The position numbers and the translations under genes were made by a program. The notes beneath the pieces were generated by a model, which did no database searches, was not told where the DNA came from, and saw only the letters and a program-made list of their open reading frames with translations. A stretch of 56,032 nucleotides of DNA from Myxococcaceae bacterium (lineage in GTDB: Bacteria > Myxococcota_A > UBA9160), in the NCBI GenBank assembly GCA_905339255.1, contig CAJPFO010000280.1, positions 1 through 56,032 on the forward strand. Direction: 5' to 3'. Every line of letters starts with the position of its first letter. The stretch's first letter is position 1. Of the stretch, positions 17,155-26,495 are shown piece by piece.

Positions 17155-18162
17155 CTACAAGAAGATCGGATAGATCGCGTTCGCGGCGAGCCCGGCGAGG
17201 AGCAGCACGCCGCACAGCCTCGTGAAGACGAACGCCCACGCCACGTACCAAAGCGGCCAGAGGGGGTAGTTCGCCGGCTTCTCGGCCGGCGGCGGCGCTC
17301 CCTGGACGCGGAGGAGTCCGGGTAGCTTCGGCAGCGCGAGCAGCACGGCGAGCGCCGGGACACCGTAGGTGCCGGTCAGAACGAGGCAGCCGACGAGCAC
17401 GAAGAACGAGACCATCAGGAACTGGTTGAGGAAGCGCGCGCGATCGGCGCCGAGCAACACCGGGAGGGTTCGGATCCCCTTCGCGGCGTCGGCGTCGTGC
17501 TTGTCGATGTGCTTTCCGATCAGCACCGTCGTGACCAGGATCGCGTAGGGGAGGCTCGCGACGAAGACCCACGGCGCGAGCGTTCCGGTCGTCACGTAGT
17601 AGGTCCCGGCGATCATGAGCGGGCCCCAGACGAACGCCACGCCCGGCTCTCCGAGGCCGCGATGCTTGAGCTGGAGAGGAGGCGCCACGTAGAAGACGCT
17701 CACGAAGAGGCCGAGCAACGCGAAGACCACCACGCCGATCCCGCGAGCGTCGGCGAGCCAGACGAGGATCGCCAGATCGATGAGGTTCGCGATCGCGATC
17801 GCGGCGAGCAGACCTCCCTTCGAGATCATCCCGGAAAGGATCGGATGCGGCGCGTACTGGCCGCGCACGTAGTTCTCGGTGTCGACTCCGCCGACGGTGT
17901 CGAAGTAGTCGTTGATCATGTTGTTCGCGGCGTGCGCGACCACGAGGCCGACGAGCGCCGCCAGGAAATAGAGCCAATTCGCGTCGGCTGGGGTCGGACC
18001 GGCGACGGCGAGCAGGCCTCCGATCGCACCCGAGGTGAGCGTCATCGGAAAGACGCTCGCGCGGATGATGAGGAGCCACTTCGAGACCCGATCCATCGCA
18101 GCGCCCGGCGGGAGGTTCTGCGTGGTGAGGACGTGCTTCCAGTTGTCGATCAGGCTGGCCAT
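17155..18162 (-). CDS. UbiA-family prenyltransferase (MenA-like)
   Basis: 335 residues from ATG 18162, behind GGGAGGAA. Integral membrane enzyme with about eight to nine helices. The first Asp-rich motif is NDYFD at 84-88 (in ANNMINDYFD), and the second is IDKHDADAAKGIRTLPVLLG. Both bind the Mg-diphosphate of the prenyl donor. Overall pattern and second motif are close to 1,4-dihydroxy-2-naphthoate prenyltransferases, but UbiA homologues with other acceptors cannot be excluded. It is the last gene of a minus-strand run with an ABC1 kinase. Because UbiB/ABC1 proteins assist quinone prenylation pathways, a role in isoprenoid quinone or related lipid synthesis is likely. Confidence 0.9.
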   Translation of the reverse strand: MASLIDNWKHVLTTQNLPPGAAMDRVSKWLLIIRASVFPMTLTSGAIGGLLAVAGPTPADANWLYFLAALVGLVVAHAANNMINDYFDTVGGVDTENYVRGQYAPHPILSGMISKGGLLAAIAIANLIDLAILVWLADARGIGVVVFALLGLFVSVFYVAPPLQLKHRGLGEPGVAFVWGPLMIAGTYYVTTGTLAPWVFVASLPYAILVTTVLIGKHIDKHDADAAKGIRTLPVLLGADRARFLNQFLMVSFFVLVGCLVLTGTYGVPALAVLLALPKLPGLLRVQGAPPPAEKPANYPLWPLWYVAWAFVFTRLCGVLLLAGLAANAIYPIFL

Positions 18163-18242
18163 CGGCTTCCTCCCGGGGACGGGGAAAGTCGCAGGGTGGG
18201 ACGAGGGCGGCAAGCCGATCCCGTCCCGCACACGGCGCGGCC

Positions 18243-18326
18243 TCAGGACCAGCCGTCTCCGCCCCGGAAGATCCAGCGGTAGAGCACGAAGAGCCAGACG
18301 AGGAAGAGGATCAGGAACTCAACCAT
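18243..18326 (-). CDS. Tiny single-span membrane protein (27 aa)
   Basis: A short frame starting MVEFLILFLVWLFVLYRW and ending GGDGWS, then TGA at 18243. One hydrophobic helix is flanked by an acidic N-end and a basic/Gly C-end. The ATG (18324-18326) overlaps the stop of the ABC1 kinase gene by 8 nt, and the frame fills the space between that gene and ubiA. That position and the coherent membrane-protein composition support a real gene. It may be a small partner of the kinase or of UbiA. The start has no separate ribosome site, so expression would depend on coupling. Confidence 0.55.
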   Translation of the reverse strand: MVEFLILFLVWLFVLYRWIFRGGDGWS

Positions 18327-19632
18327 GCGTGTTCTCGAGCGGCAGGCCCGGCGCCGGTGGAGGAGCGACGAGCGGGGAGAGGATGCGGAGCGGGATCCGG
18401 CGCTCGCCGGGAGCGAGGCGTTCCGAGAGCCCGTTCAAGCGGACGAGGGTGCGGAAGACGAGCGCAATGTCGGGGGGAACCCCGTCGACGGCGCTGCCGA
18501 GCGCAGCACTGCGAAGCTCCGCGAGGTCGTGCCTCGCGCCGAGGACGATCGCGAGAAGCCTCGCGAACGCGTCGGGGTCTCCGCTCTCGATCCGGAAGCC
18601 GATCTCGCGGGCGGCCCGGAGCGCGGCCGGGCGATCCCCGCGCGATGCGGCGCCGAGCAGGCGCGCGACACCTTCGCCGAAACCCTCGGGAAGCTCCTTG
18701 GCGAGGCCGAAGTCGAGCAGGCCGATCCTCCCGTCGCGCAGCACGAGGAGGTTTCCCGGATGCGGATCTCCATGGAAGAAGCCGTCCTCGAAGAGCATGC
18801 GCCGGTAGAGGTCCGCGATCCGATCGGCGAGCGATCGGAGATCGAAGCCCTCGGCTTCGAGTCGGGCCGTCTCGTGGATGGGCGTTCCATCGAGGAACTC
18901 GAGGACCAGGAGCCTTCGCGTCGAGAGCCCGGCATGGAGCCTCGGAACGACGACGCTCGGGTCTCCTGCGAGGGCGCGGCGCACGCGCTCGGTGCTCGCG
19001 GCCTCGCGCTCGAAGTCGAGTTCGAGTGCGATGAAATGAGCGACGTCGAGAACGGCTTCGCGGAGCGGAAATCCAGGGAAGAGCCGCGAGGCGAGCGCAA
19101 CGATCCTCCGCACGAGCGCAAGGTCGCTCCGGTACAGCCGCTCGGCTTCGGGATACTGGATCTTGATCGCGACGGATTCTCCGTCTCGAAGCCGCGCGCG
19201 ATGGACCTGCGCGAGCGAGGCCGCCGCGACGGGCTCGGGGTCGATGCTCGAGAAGATCGCGGCGATCGGCCGAGCGAGCTCGCCCTCGACGAAGGGCGCG
19301 AGCTCGCTCCACGGCCGCGGGGTCACGCGATCGTGGAAGCGGCCGAGCTCGCGCAGGAAGGGCGCGGGGAGAACGTCGGCGCGTGCACCGGCGACCTGGC
19401 AGAACTTGATCATGACGCCGCCGAGGTCCTCGCCGAGCCGGGCGAGCCCCGTGGCGAGGCGCTCGTGGTTGCGAGTCCAGGCTTCGGGCTGCGAGCGTCC
19501 TCTCGCGTCCCGCTTCTCGAGGGTCCGGTAACGCAGCATCGCCGGCGCCACGACGCGGACGATGCGAAGCGCGCGGTAGAGCGGGCGGCGTGAGAGCAAG
19601 GCGCTAGCCCCCCGGTCGCGGCGCGAGCGCAC
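18319..19632 (-). CDS. ABC1/AarF (UbiB-like) atypical kinase, first copy
   Basis: 437 residues if the GTG at 19632 is used; a TTG at 19599, just after the TetR stop, is a possible later start. Motifs in order: KFCQ (76-79, where the family usually has KxGQ), Ala-rich loop AAASLAQVH (136-144), K157 in AIKIQY, HGDPHPGN (catalytic loop) and LLDFGLA (metal-binding DFG). ABC1 proteins are ATP-binding enzymes that support quinone biosynthesis and lipid homeostasis. No C-terminal membrane helices are evident. The G-to-C change in the KxGQ motif is unusual. It overlaps tetR upstream and the 27-aa gene downstream, so it sits in a coupled run ending in UbiA. Confidence 0.87.
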   Translation of the reverse strand: MRSRRDRGASALLSRRPLYRALRIVRVVAPAMLRYRTLEKRDARGRSQPEAWTRNHERLATGLARLGEDLGGVMIKFCQVAGARADVLPAPFLRELGRFHDRVTPRPWSELAPFVEGELARPIAAIFSSIDPEPVAAASLAQVHRARLRDGESVAIKIQYPEAERLYRSDLALVRRIVALASRLFPGFPLREAVLDVAHFIALELDFEREAASTERVRRALAGDPSVVVPRLHAGLSTRRLLVLEFLDGTPIHETARLEAEGFDLRSLADRIADLYRRMLFEDGFFHGDPHPGNLLVLRDGRIGLLDFGLAKELPEGFGEGVARLLGAASRGDRPAALRAAREIGFRIESGDPDAFARLLAIVLGARHDLAELRSAALGSAVDGVPPDIALVFRTLVRLNGLSERLAPGERRIPLRILSPLVAPPPAPGLPLENTHG

Positions 19633-20236
19633 CGCGCAGAAAGATCTCCTGGGCGGTCTCGATCACGGCATCGTCGGAGATCGGCTCGATCGAATCACCG
19701 CCGAAGACGTACTGCGTGAGCACGAAGATCATGAGCATTCCGACGAGCGCGCGCGCCGCGACGAAGGTGTCGAGGGGGCGGAGCACGCCTTCGGCGACGA
19801 AGCGATCGAGGTAGGAGGCGAGCAGGCGGTTCACGGGCAGGACGATCCGCTCGACGAAGACACGCGCCTCGTCGCGGCGGAGCGGGAACTCGCGAACCAC
19901 GAGCCCGAGCAGCGGCGCGCGTTCGCGAAGTCGCTCGTAGAAGCGCCGTGCGATGAGCGGGATCGCCTGCTCGGGGGGCGTCTCGCGGAGCGTCGCCGCG
20001 AGCTCGGTCATGTCGGGAAGGAGCGAGTAGCGGGCGATGATCGCCTCGAGGATCGACTCCTTCGTCGCGAAATACAGGTAGAGGGTCCCCTTCGCGAGCC
20101 CGGCTTCGCGGGCGATCGCCTCGACCGGGCTCGCGTCGAATCCGTGCCGGGCCCAGACCCGGAGCGCCGCCTCGAGGATCTGGTTCCGACGGTTTTGCGA
20201 GAGCGCTTCGCGCTGCGACGCCGCGATTCGTGCCAT
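19604..20236 (-). CDS. TetR family transcriptional regulator
   Basis: 210 residues. The N-terminal helix-turn-helix is clear: RRNQILEAALRVWARHGFDA, then EAIAREAGLAKGTLYLYFATKESIL (about 16-66). The C-terminal ligand domain ends in a hydrophobic helix (LVGMLMIFVLTQYVFGG). A near-perfect palindrome lies 9 bp upstream of its ATG, so it probably represses itself and the downstream ABC1 kinase, small membrane protein and UbiA. Its 3' end overlaps the kinase frame by 29 nt. The ligand is unknown; a lipid or isoprenoid is plausible from context. Confidence 0.92.
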   Translation of the reverse strand: MARIAASQREALSQNRRNQILEAALRVWARHGFDASPVEAIAREAGLAKGTLYLYFATKESILEAIIARYSLLPDMTELAATLRETPPEQAIPLIARRFYERLRERAPLLGLVVREFPLRRDEARVFVERIVLPVNRLLASYLDRFVAEGVLRPLDTFVAARALVGMLMIFVLTQYVFGGDSIEPISDDAVIETAQEIFLRGALAPRPGG

Positions 20237-20245
20237 GGTTTTATT

Positions 20246-20265
20246 ATGACCGACCAGACAGTCAT
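20246..20265. promoter_or_regulatory. Putative TetR operator
   Basis: ATGACCGACCAGACAGTCAT: perfect outer arms ATGAC/GTCAT and an inner GAC..GTC-like pattern, as in many TetR-family operators of the TGAC-N-GAC type. It is centred 19 bp upstream of the tetR start in an unusually AT-rich patch. TACAAT on the minus strand (20264-20269) overlaps its edge and could be the -10 element, which would place the repressor on the promoter. Confidence 0.65.
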
Positions 20266-20362
20266 TGTAAATGCCCGGCTGATCCGAGGCGTGGTGGCCC
20301 CGGCTCGCCTCGCGGACGCGGCTTCGCCGCCAGGAAATGGGCCCGAGCCGTCTCGGGTCCGG

Positions 20363-21508
20363 CTAGGCGCCGCGAGCCTCCGACCATGCCCAATCGAGCC
20401 AGGGCAAGAGAGCCTCGACGTCGGAGCGCTCCACCGTCGCGCCACCCCAGATGCGGAGCCCGGGCGGGGCGTCGCGGTAGCTCGCGATGTCGTAGGCCAC
20501 GGCCTCTTGCTCGAGGCGCTTCGTGAGCGCGGCGAGCGTCTTCGATTGCGTCGCCGGTTCGAGCCCGCAGAAGCCGGGATCCTCGATCGCGAGACAGATC
20601 GACGTGCACGAACGCGTCGCAGGATCGCGAGCGAGAAAACCCGCCCACGCCGCCTTCTCGACCCAGGCCGAGACCGCTCCAAGGTTCGCCTCGGAGCGTC
20701 GGACGAGCCCCGCAAGACCGCCCTCGCGTTCCGCCCAGGCGAGGGCGTCGAGGGCGTCCTCGACGCAGAGCATCGAAGGCGTGTTGATGGTCGATCCCTC
20801 GAAGAGACTCTCGAGGAGTTTCCCCTTCTCGACGAGACGGAAGACCTTGGGAAGAGGCCATTTCGGCTTCCAGGCGCGGAGCCGCTCGATTGCTCGTGGA
20901 GAGAGCGCGAGCATGCCGTGCGCCGCCTCGCCGCCGAGCACCTTCTGCCAGGACCAGGTGACGACATCGAGCTTCGAGAAGTCGACGTCCATGGCGAAGA
21001 CGGCGGAGGTCGCGTCGCACAGGACGAGGCCCTCGCGCCGCTCCGGGATCCAGCCCGCGCCGGGAACCCGGACACCCGAAGTCGTGCCATTCCAGGTGAA
21101 GATCACGTCGCTCGAGAAGTCGACCGCGCCGAGGTCCGAGATCGCGCCGTAATCGGCCGTGAGCACTCTCGTCTCGAGTCCGAGCTGCTGCTCGACGTCC
21201 TCGGCCCAGCCCGCGCCGAAGCTCTCCCAGGCGAGGACATCGACCGGGCGCGGGCCGAGAAGCGACCACATCGCCATCTCGATCGCGCCGGTGTCGGAGC
21301 CCGGAACGATCCCGAGCTTCCAATCCGCGGGCAAGCCGAGGATCTCGCGGCTCCGCTCGATCACGGCTTCGAGCCGCTTCTTGCAGGGCCCCGCTCGATG
21401 CGACCGACCGAGGAGGCTCTTCTCGAGCGCAGCGAGGCTCCAGCCCGGACGCTTGGCGCAGGGCCCCGACGAGAACTCGGGTCGTCGCGGCCGCTCGGTC
21501 GGCTTCAT
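20363..21508 (-). CDS. serC: Phosphoserine aminotransferase
   Basis: 381 residues from ATG 21508 with AGAGGGGA upstream. A PLP enzyme that converts 3-phosphohydroxypyruvate and glutamate to phosphoserine and 2-oxoglutarate in serine synthesis. The N-terminus NFSSGP-like motif appears as [12 protein letters not shown], the variant seen in alphaproteobacterial and related SerC. The Schiff-base lysine is K189 in [25 protein letters not shown] (phosphate cup) and [10 protein letters not shown] are present. Complete. It stands alone between the TetR operator region and a small membrane-protein frame. Confidence 0.95.
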   Translation of the reverse strand: MKPTERPRRPEFSSGPCAKRPGWSLAALEKSLLGRSHRAGPCKKRLEAVIERSREILGLPADWKLGIVPGSDTGAIEMAMWSLLGPRPVDVLAWESFGAGWAEDVEQQLGLETRVLTADYGAISDLGAVDFSSDVIFTWNGTTSGVRVPGAGWIPERREGLVLCDATSAVFAMDVDFSKLDVVTWSWQKVLGGEAAHGMLALSPRAIERLRAWKPKWPLPKVFRLVEKGKLLESLFEGSTINTPSMLCVEDALDALAWAEREGGLAGLVRRSEANLGAVSAWVEKAAWAGFLARDPATRSCTSICLAIEDPGFCGLEPATQSKTLAALTKRLEQEAVAYDIASYRDAPPGLRIWGGATVERSDVEALLPWLDWAWSEARGA

Positions 21509-21564
21509 GGATCCCCTCTGGATCGGGCCCTGGCGGGATTGCGCGGCCCGGGAGGGGCGAGAGA

Positions 21565-21831
21565 CTAACGGACCTGGCGGCCCCTCTCCCACTCGTAACG
21601 AGCGACGCTCGCACTCTCGGCGGGCCGGTGAGACGCCTCGAGCAGCACGCTCGCCCCGCTCGGGGGGTGGCCGGCCGAGTCGAGGAGGGCTCGCGCCGCG
21701 ACGGCCAGGCCGATCAAAGCGACGCCGGCAAGAGCGATCGTCGCCAGGCGCCGCTCGAGGACAGCGGGGGCTTCTTTGCGCATGGCTCGCAGATCGTCCT
21801 CTCGCGCCGCCCGGAGTGTGAGGTCGCGCAC
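21565..21831 (-). CDS. Small hypothetical membrane protein
   Basis: An 88-residue frame (GTG at 21831) or 72 residues from the internal ATG at 21783. One likely membrane helix, [20 protein letters not shown], follows a basic segment [12 protein letters not shown]. Neither start has a convincing ribosome site. It begins 21 bp after the acyl-CoA dehydrogenase stop in the same direction and could be its operon partner. I do not recognise the family. The alternative is that this is non-coding spacer, since high-GC DNA keeps frames open by chance. Confidence 0.42.
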   Translation of the reverse strand: MRDLTLRAAREDDLRAMRKEAPAVLERRLATIALAGVALIGLAVAARALLDSAGHPPSGASVLLEASHRPAESASVARYEWERGRQVR

Positions 21832-21852
21832 GCTCGCGTGGAGGGTCGCCGC

Positions 21853-23106
21853 TCAGCCCGCGAGCAGGCTCCGCGCGATCTGAGAGATCTGGATCTCGTC
21901 GGTCCCGGCGTAGATCTGCAGCACCTTCGCGTCGCGTGCGAGCTGCTCGACCTGGTACTCGGCCATGTAGCCGTTGCCCCCGAAGAGCTGCACCGCCTCC
22001 ATCGCCACCTCCGAGGCGGCCCGCGCCGAGTAGAGCTTCATGGCCGACGCCTCGGCGAGCGTCATCGACTTGCCGGAGGCGACGAGTTCGATGTGCCGGT
22101 AGACCATGTTCTGCACGTTCACGCGAGCGACCTCCATGGTCGCGATCTTTTCCTGGATCAGCTGGAACTCGCCGATCGGCTTTCCGAACTGCACCCGGCT
22201 GCGCGCGTAATCGAGCGAGAGCTCGAGGCAACGTTCGATGATGCCGAGCGCCATCGCGGCGACCCCGGAGCGCTCCATCGAGAACGTATCCTTCGCGCCG
22301 GCACGTCCCGACGCGGCAGCTCGCGCTTCGCTCTCGCCGAGCAGGCGGTCACGGCCCACGCGCACGTCCTCGACGAAGAGCTCACCCGTCGGCGACGAAT
22401 GGAGCCCCATCTTCCGCATCGGCTTCGATTGGACGAGGCCGGGCATTCCGCGTTCGAGGACGAAGTGGAGGATCTTCCGATCGCGGGGGTCGACCTCGGG
22501 CTCGTCGAGCTTGCAGATGAACACGATCGTGTCGGCGTAGGGTCCATTCGTGATGAACGTCTTGTTTCCGTTCAGCACGTAGCCGTCGCCGTCGCGGCGG
22601 GCGGATGCCTTCATTCCGCCGAAGGCGTCCGAACCCGACCCGGGCTCGGTGATCGCCCAGGCGCCGATCTTCTCGAGCGTGAGGAGATCGAGCGCCCAGC
22701 GCTCCTTTTGCGCGATCGTTCCCTTGCTCATGATCGACGCCGCCGTGAGCCCCATGCTCACGCCCATGGCGGTCACCAGCCCGGGGCAGAAGCGGCACAG
22801 CTCGATGATCGGGATGATCTGCATCGCCGCCGAATCGCCGCCGTCCGAGCGCGGCCTCTTCTCCTCGCGGGGCGAAGACTCCCCCCCGGCGCGCGCGGCC
22901 TCGGCCTTGCGATCCTTCTCGATCTGGTGCCCGAAGCGCTGCCTCGCGAGCTCGTCCATTCCGAAGGTGCGGATCATCTTCCGGAGCACCTCGTAGGGCG
23001 GCGTGTCGCCGTGCTCGAGATCCTCGACCCGAGGCTTGATCTCGGTCTCGACGAACTTCCGGACGGCGTCGCGGATCATCTGCTGGGACTCGCTCCACTC
23101 GATCAT
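21853..23106 (-). CDS. Acyl-CoA dehydrogenase (helix-G Glu type)
   Basis: 417 residues. FAD-dependent oxidation of an acyl-CoA to the 2-enoyl-CoA. Family motifs: [19 protein letters not shown] (FAD/substrate), [27 protein letters not shown] and QLFGGNGYM. The usual C-terminal catalytic Glu of IYEGT is Ala400 (IYAGTDEIQ). A Glu at 278 ([10 protein letters not shown]) aligns with the catalytic Glu of isovaleryl-CoA dehydrogenase on helix G, so activity can be retained. A charged insertion of about 30 residues (62-92, rich in Arg, Glu, Ser and Pro) is unusual. GAGGAG precedes the ATG. Substrate unknown. Divergent from metY. Confidence 0.95.
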   Translation of the reverse strand: MIEWSESQQMIRDAVRKFVETEIKPRVEDLEHGDTPPYEVLRKMIRTFGMDELARQRFGHQIEKDRKAEAARAGGESSPREEKRPRSDGGDSAAMQIIPIIELCRFCPGLVTAMGVSMGLTAASIMSKGTIAQKERWALDLLTLEKIGAWAITEPGSGSDAFGGMKASARRDGDGYVLNGNKTFITNGPYADTIVFICKLDEPEVDPRDRKILHFVLERGMPGLVQSKPMRKMGLHSSPTGELFVEDVRVGRDRLLGESEARAAASGRAGAKDTFSMERSGVAAMALGIIERCLELSLDYARSRVQFGKPIGEFQLIQEKIATMEVARVNVQNMVYRHIELVASGKSMTLAEASAMKLYSARAASEVAMEAVQLFGGNGYMAEYQVEQLARDAKVLQIYAGTDEIQISQIARSLLAG

Positions 23107-23250
23107 GGGATCTCCTCGGGAGGCGGCCGGGGCCGAATCGGGGAAGGCGCTTCGAGGATGCGACGCATGCGACGGACGCGCCAGCCGGCGTTATCCTCGC
23201 GGGTTCCCGGGAGCACGGCGCCGGCGTGCGCCGCGCAGGAGAGGAGGATC

Positions 23251-24558
23251 ATGCCCACGGACGAGTCGAAGCTCCGTTTCGCGACTCTCGCCCTCCACGC
23301 GGGACAGACCCCGGACCCCACCACCCACGCTCGCGCGGTCCCGATCTATGCGACGACGTCGTACGTCTTCGATTCGAGCGATCACGCCGCGAGCCTGTTC
23401 TCGCTCTCGGAGTTCGGGAACATCTACTCGCGTCTCATGAACCCGACGTGCGACGTCCTCGAGAAACGCCTCGCGGCGCTCGACGGGGGCGTGAGCGGCC
23501 TCTCGTTCGCGAGCGGTCAGTCGGCGATCACGGCCGCGCTGCTCACGATCGTCCACTCGGGCCAGAACTTCCTCTCGTCGACGAGCCTCTACGGTGGCAC
23601 CTGGACGCTCTTCAGCCAGACGCTCCGCAAGCTCGGGATCGAGGTGCGATTCTTCGACCCGGACGATCCGAAATCGATCGCCCGGCTCGCCGACTCGAAC
23701 ACGCGCTGCGTCTATCTCGAGAGCATCGGAAATCCGAAGAACGACGTTCCGGACTTCCGTGCGATCGCCGATGCTGCGCACTCGATCGGCGTCCCGCTCG
23801 TCGTCGACAACACGGTGACGACCCCCGCGCTGCTCCGGCCGATCGATCACGGCGCCGACATCGTCCTCTACTCGCTCACCAAGTACCTCGGAGGGCACGG
23901 CGTCCACATCGGCGGTGCGATCGTCGACTCGGGCCGTTTCCGCTGGGCCGACGATCCGTCGCGTTGGCCCGAGTTCTGCGCGCCCGATCCGTCCTACCAC
24001 GGACTCGAGTTCGCAAAGGCACTCGAGCCGATGGGCAACATCGCGTACAACGTGCACATCCGGACGCACTGGCTCCGCGACACGGGAGCCGCGCTCTCAC
24101 CGTTCGCTGCGTTCCTGATCCTGCTCGGGATCGAGACGCTCCACCTGCGAATGCCGCGCCATTGCGAGAACGCTCTCGCGGTGGCCGAGTGGCTCGCGTC
24201 GCGGCCCGAGGTCGAGTGGGTGAACTACCCGGGACTCGCCTCGCACCGCCACCACGAGAACGCTCGTCGCTATCTCCCGAATGGAGCGGGTGGGATCCTC
24301 GGCTTCGGGATCCGCGGCGGACGCGAGGCCGGTCGCCGGTTCATCGACTCCGTCGAACTCGCGAGCCATCTCGCGAACATCGGAGACGCCAAGACGCTCG
24401 TGATCCATCCGGCCTCGACGACGCATCAGCAGCTTTCGGACGACGAGCAGCGCGCGGCTGGGGTCTCGCCCGAGTACGTGCGGATCTCGGTCGGGCTCGA
24501 GGACATCGCCGACATCCTCGACGACCTCGATCGGGCGCTCCGGGCGTCGCAGCGGTAG
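23251..24558 (+). CDS. metY: O-acetylhomoserine sulfhydrylase (aminocarboxypropyltransferase)
   Basis: 435 residues, with GGAGAGGAGG before the ATG. A PLP enzyme of the Cys/Met-metabolism family that makes homocysteine from O-acetylhomoserine and sulfide. FATLALHAGQTPDP, YSRLMNPTCDVLEKRLAALDGG and the Schiff-base lysine K211 in YSLTKYLGGHGVHIGG are typical MetY. The long insert after the lysine (RWPEFCAPDPSYHGLEF) is also diagnostic. It runs into the metX-metW fusion 4 nt later, giving a complete direct-sulfhydrylation module. No SAM riboswitch was seen in the 144-bp leader. Confidence 0.96.
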   Translation: MPTDESKLRFATLALHAGQTPDPTTHARAVPIYATTSYVFDSSDHAASLFSLSEFGNIYSRLMNPTCDVLEKRLAALDGGVSGLSFASGQSAITAALLTIVHSGQNFLSSTSLYGGTWTLFSQTLRKLGIEVRFFDPDDPKSIARLADSNTRCVYLESIGNPKNDVPDFRAIADAAHSIGVPLVVDNTVTTPALLRPIDHGADIVLYSLTKYLGGHGVHIGGAIVDSGRFRWADDPSRWPEFCAPDPSYHGLEFAKALEPMGNIAYNVHIRTHWLRDTGAALSPFAAFLILLGIETLHLRMPRHCENALAVAEWLASRPEVEWVNYPGLASHRHHENARRYLPNGAGGILGFGIRGGREAGRRFIDSVELASHLANIGDAKTLVIHPASTTHQQLSDDEQRAAGVSPEYVRISVGLEDIADILDDLDRALRASQR

Positions 24559-24562
24559 CGAC

Positions 24563-26374
24563 GTGGCCGCCGAGGACGAGCGTTTCCGGAGCTCGGACTC
24601 GATCCGGAATGCCAGGCCGCTCCGCCACGGGCGGATCGAGCGTTTCGAGGGGCCGTTCCCGCTCGAGCATGGAGGCTCGCTCGCGGAGGTCGAGGTCTGC
24701 TTCGAAACCTTCGGAGAGCTCGATGCCGAGCGCTCGAACGCCGTCCTCGTCTGCCACGCGATCAGCGGCGACTCCCACGCTGCCCGCCACGGCGAAGACG
24801 ACGATCCGGGCTGGTGGGATGCCGTCGTCGGCCCCGGCAAGCCGGTCGACACCCTCCGCCACTTCGTGATCTGCCCGAACGTTCTCGGCGGATGCCGCGG
24901 AACGACGGGGCCCGGTAGCGTCGACCCGTCGACGGGGCGTCCGTACGGCCGCTCGTTTCCGACGATCACCGTCGGCGACATGGTCCGCCTGCACGTGCAG
25001 CTCCTCGACCGGCTCGGGATCGCGCAACTCTTGGCGGCGGTCGGCGGCTCGCTCGGCGGGCATCAGGTTCTCGAACTCGCGACGAGCTTCCCGGACCGCG
25101 TTCGCGGAGCCGCCGTGATCGCGAGTTCGCCGCACCTGACTGCGCAGGCGCTCGCCTTCGACGTGGTCGGCCGCAACGCCATCCTTCGCGACCCGAACTA
25201 CCAGGCGAGCGAACCGGGGGAGGGGCCGGGCCCTGCGGTGGGGCTCGCCATCGCGAGGATGCTCGGCCACGTGACCTACCTCTCGCGCGAAGCGATGATG
25301 GAGAAGTTCGGCGGAAGCCGTCTCGCGCTCGAGGCGTCTCCCGCTGCGTTCGAGCGACGCTTCGAAGTGGGGAGCTACCTCGCGCACCAGGGCGAGAAGT
25401 TCGTCGAGCGCTTCGACGCGAACAGCTACGTGACGCTCTCGCTCGCGATGGATCTCTTCAGCGTGGGCGAGACTCGCGCCGATCTCGTCGAGCGCCTCGG
25501 CCGGAGCCGCTGCGACTGGCTCGTGGTGAGCTTTTCGAGCGACTGGCTCTTCCCGCCTTTCCAATCGGAGCAGATCGTCGACGCGCTCCTCGCAGCCGGA
25601 CGGACGGTCTCGTCGTGCGTCGTCGAGAGCCGATTCGGACACGACGCCTTCTTGCTCGACGACGACATCGACCGCTACGGAGCGCTCTTGCGCGGGTTCC
25701 TCGACCGGATCGACGCCGGTCCGCTTCCGGATCCGGCCGAGGAGATGGACGCAGCAGGCCTCGATCCGACGAGCATCTTCCATGCACGCCGCGTCGATTA
25801 CGACCGGATCGTCGAGCTCGTCGACCCCGGTGCGAGCGTGCTCGACCTCGGCTGCGGCGAGGGCGGGCTCCTCGCGAGACTCGCCGCGCGCGGATCGCGG
25901 CGTCTCGTCGGGCTCGAGATCGACGAGGACGAGGTCGTCGTCTGCGCGAGGAGGGGCCTCCCCGTCGTGCACTCGGACATCGTCTCGGGCCTTGCACGCT
26001 TCCACGACGGAGAGTTCGACGTCGTGATCCTCTCGCAGACCCTCCAGAGCGTCCGCGACGTCGACCTGGTGATGACCGAAATGCTCCGCGTGGGCCGGCG
26101 CTGCGTCGTGAGCTTTCCGAATCTCGCGTTCCGGGCGAATCGTGAGCGGCTCGCGAGCGGAGGGAGAGCGCCCGTTCCGGCGTTTCTCGGCCCGCGCCAT
26201 TGGTACGACACGCCGGACGTCCGAGCGCTCTCGATCGCAGACTTCGAGGATTATTGCACCGAGCGCGAGATCCGGATCCTGCGCCGCGTGGCGCTCGACA
26301 CGACCACGGGGAAGCTCGTCTCGCACGACCCGAACCTCGATGCCGACGTTGCGGTTTTCGTGATCGCCCGCTGA
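24563..26374 (+). CDS. metX: Homoserine O-acyltransferase MetX fused to methyltransferase-like MetW
   Basis: 603 residues from GTG 24563, 4 nt after metY. Residues 1-385 are MetX, an alpha/beta hydrolase that activates homoserine by O-acylation, normally acetylation. The nucleophile is Ser163 in GGSLGGHQ, the acid Asp327 in SSDWLFPP and the base His360 in GHDAFLLD. Residues about 403-603 are MetW: VLDLGCGEGGLLARLA (426-441) is the SAM-binding loop, with the MetW-specific HSDIVSGL, ILSQTLQSV and SFPNLAFRANR. In most proteobacteria metX and metW are adjacent separate genes, and MetW is needed for MetX function in some species. Here both lie on one chain with a short linker at about 386-402. Confidence 0.95.
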   Translation: MAAEDERFRSSDSIRNARPLRHGRIERFEGPFPLEHGGSLAEVEVCFETFGELDAERSNAVLVCHAISGDSHAARHGEDDDPGWWDAVVGPGKPVDTLRHFVICPNVLGGCRGTTGPGSVDPSTGRPYGRSFPTITVGDMVRLHVQLLDRLGIAQLLAAVGGSLGGHQVLELATSFPDRVRGAAVIASSPHLTAQALAFDVVGRNAILRDPNYQASEPGEGPGPAVGLAIARMLGHVTYLSREAMMEKFGGSRLALEASPAAFERRFEVGSYLAHQGEKFVERFDANSYVTLSLAMDLFSVGETRADLVERLGRSRCDWLVVSFSSDWLFPPFQSEQIVDALLAAGRTVSSCVVESRFGHDAFLLDDDIDRYGALLRGFLDRIDAGPLPDPAEEMDAAGLDPTSIFHARRVDYDRIVELVDPGASVLDLGCGEGGLLARLAARGSRRLVGLEIDEDEVVVCARRGLPVVHSDIVSGLARFHDGEFDVVILSQTLQSVRDVDLVMTEMLRVGRRCVVSFPNLAFRANRERLASGGRAPVPAFLGPRHWYDTPDVRALSIADFEDYCTEREIRILRRVALDTTTGKLVSHDPNLDADVAVFVIAR

Positions 26375-26495
26375 TCGGATCTTTCGAGCGAGCGCGACCC
26401 CTTCTCCGGCATGCGTATCGAACGCAGCACGGTCGCTCGATCACGGGAGGAGCCGGGGCTCCGGTTCGACCCGCAAGGTGGTCACCGTGCGCATC

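Noticed and set aside
23107-23250. Possible SAM or SAH riboswitch before metY
   Set aside because: I could not draw a conserved riboswitch core or a following terminator or ribosome-site hairpin in this 144-bp leader.
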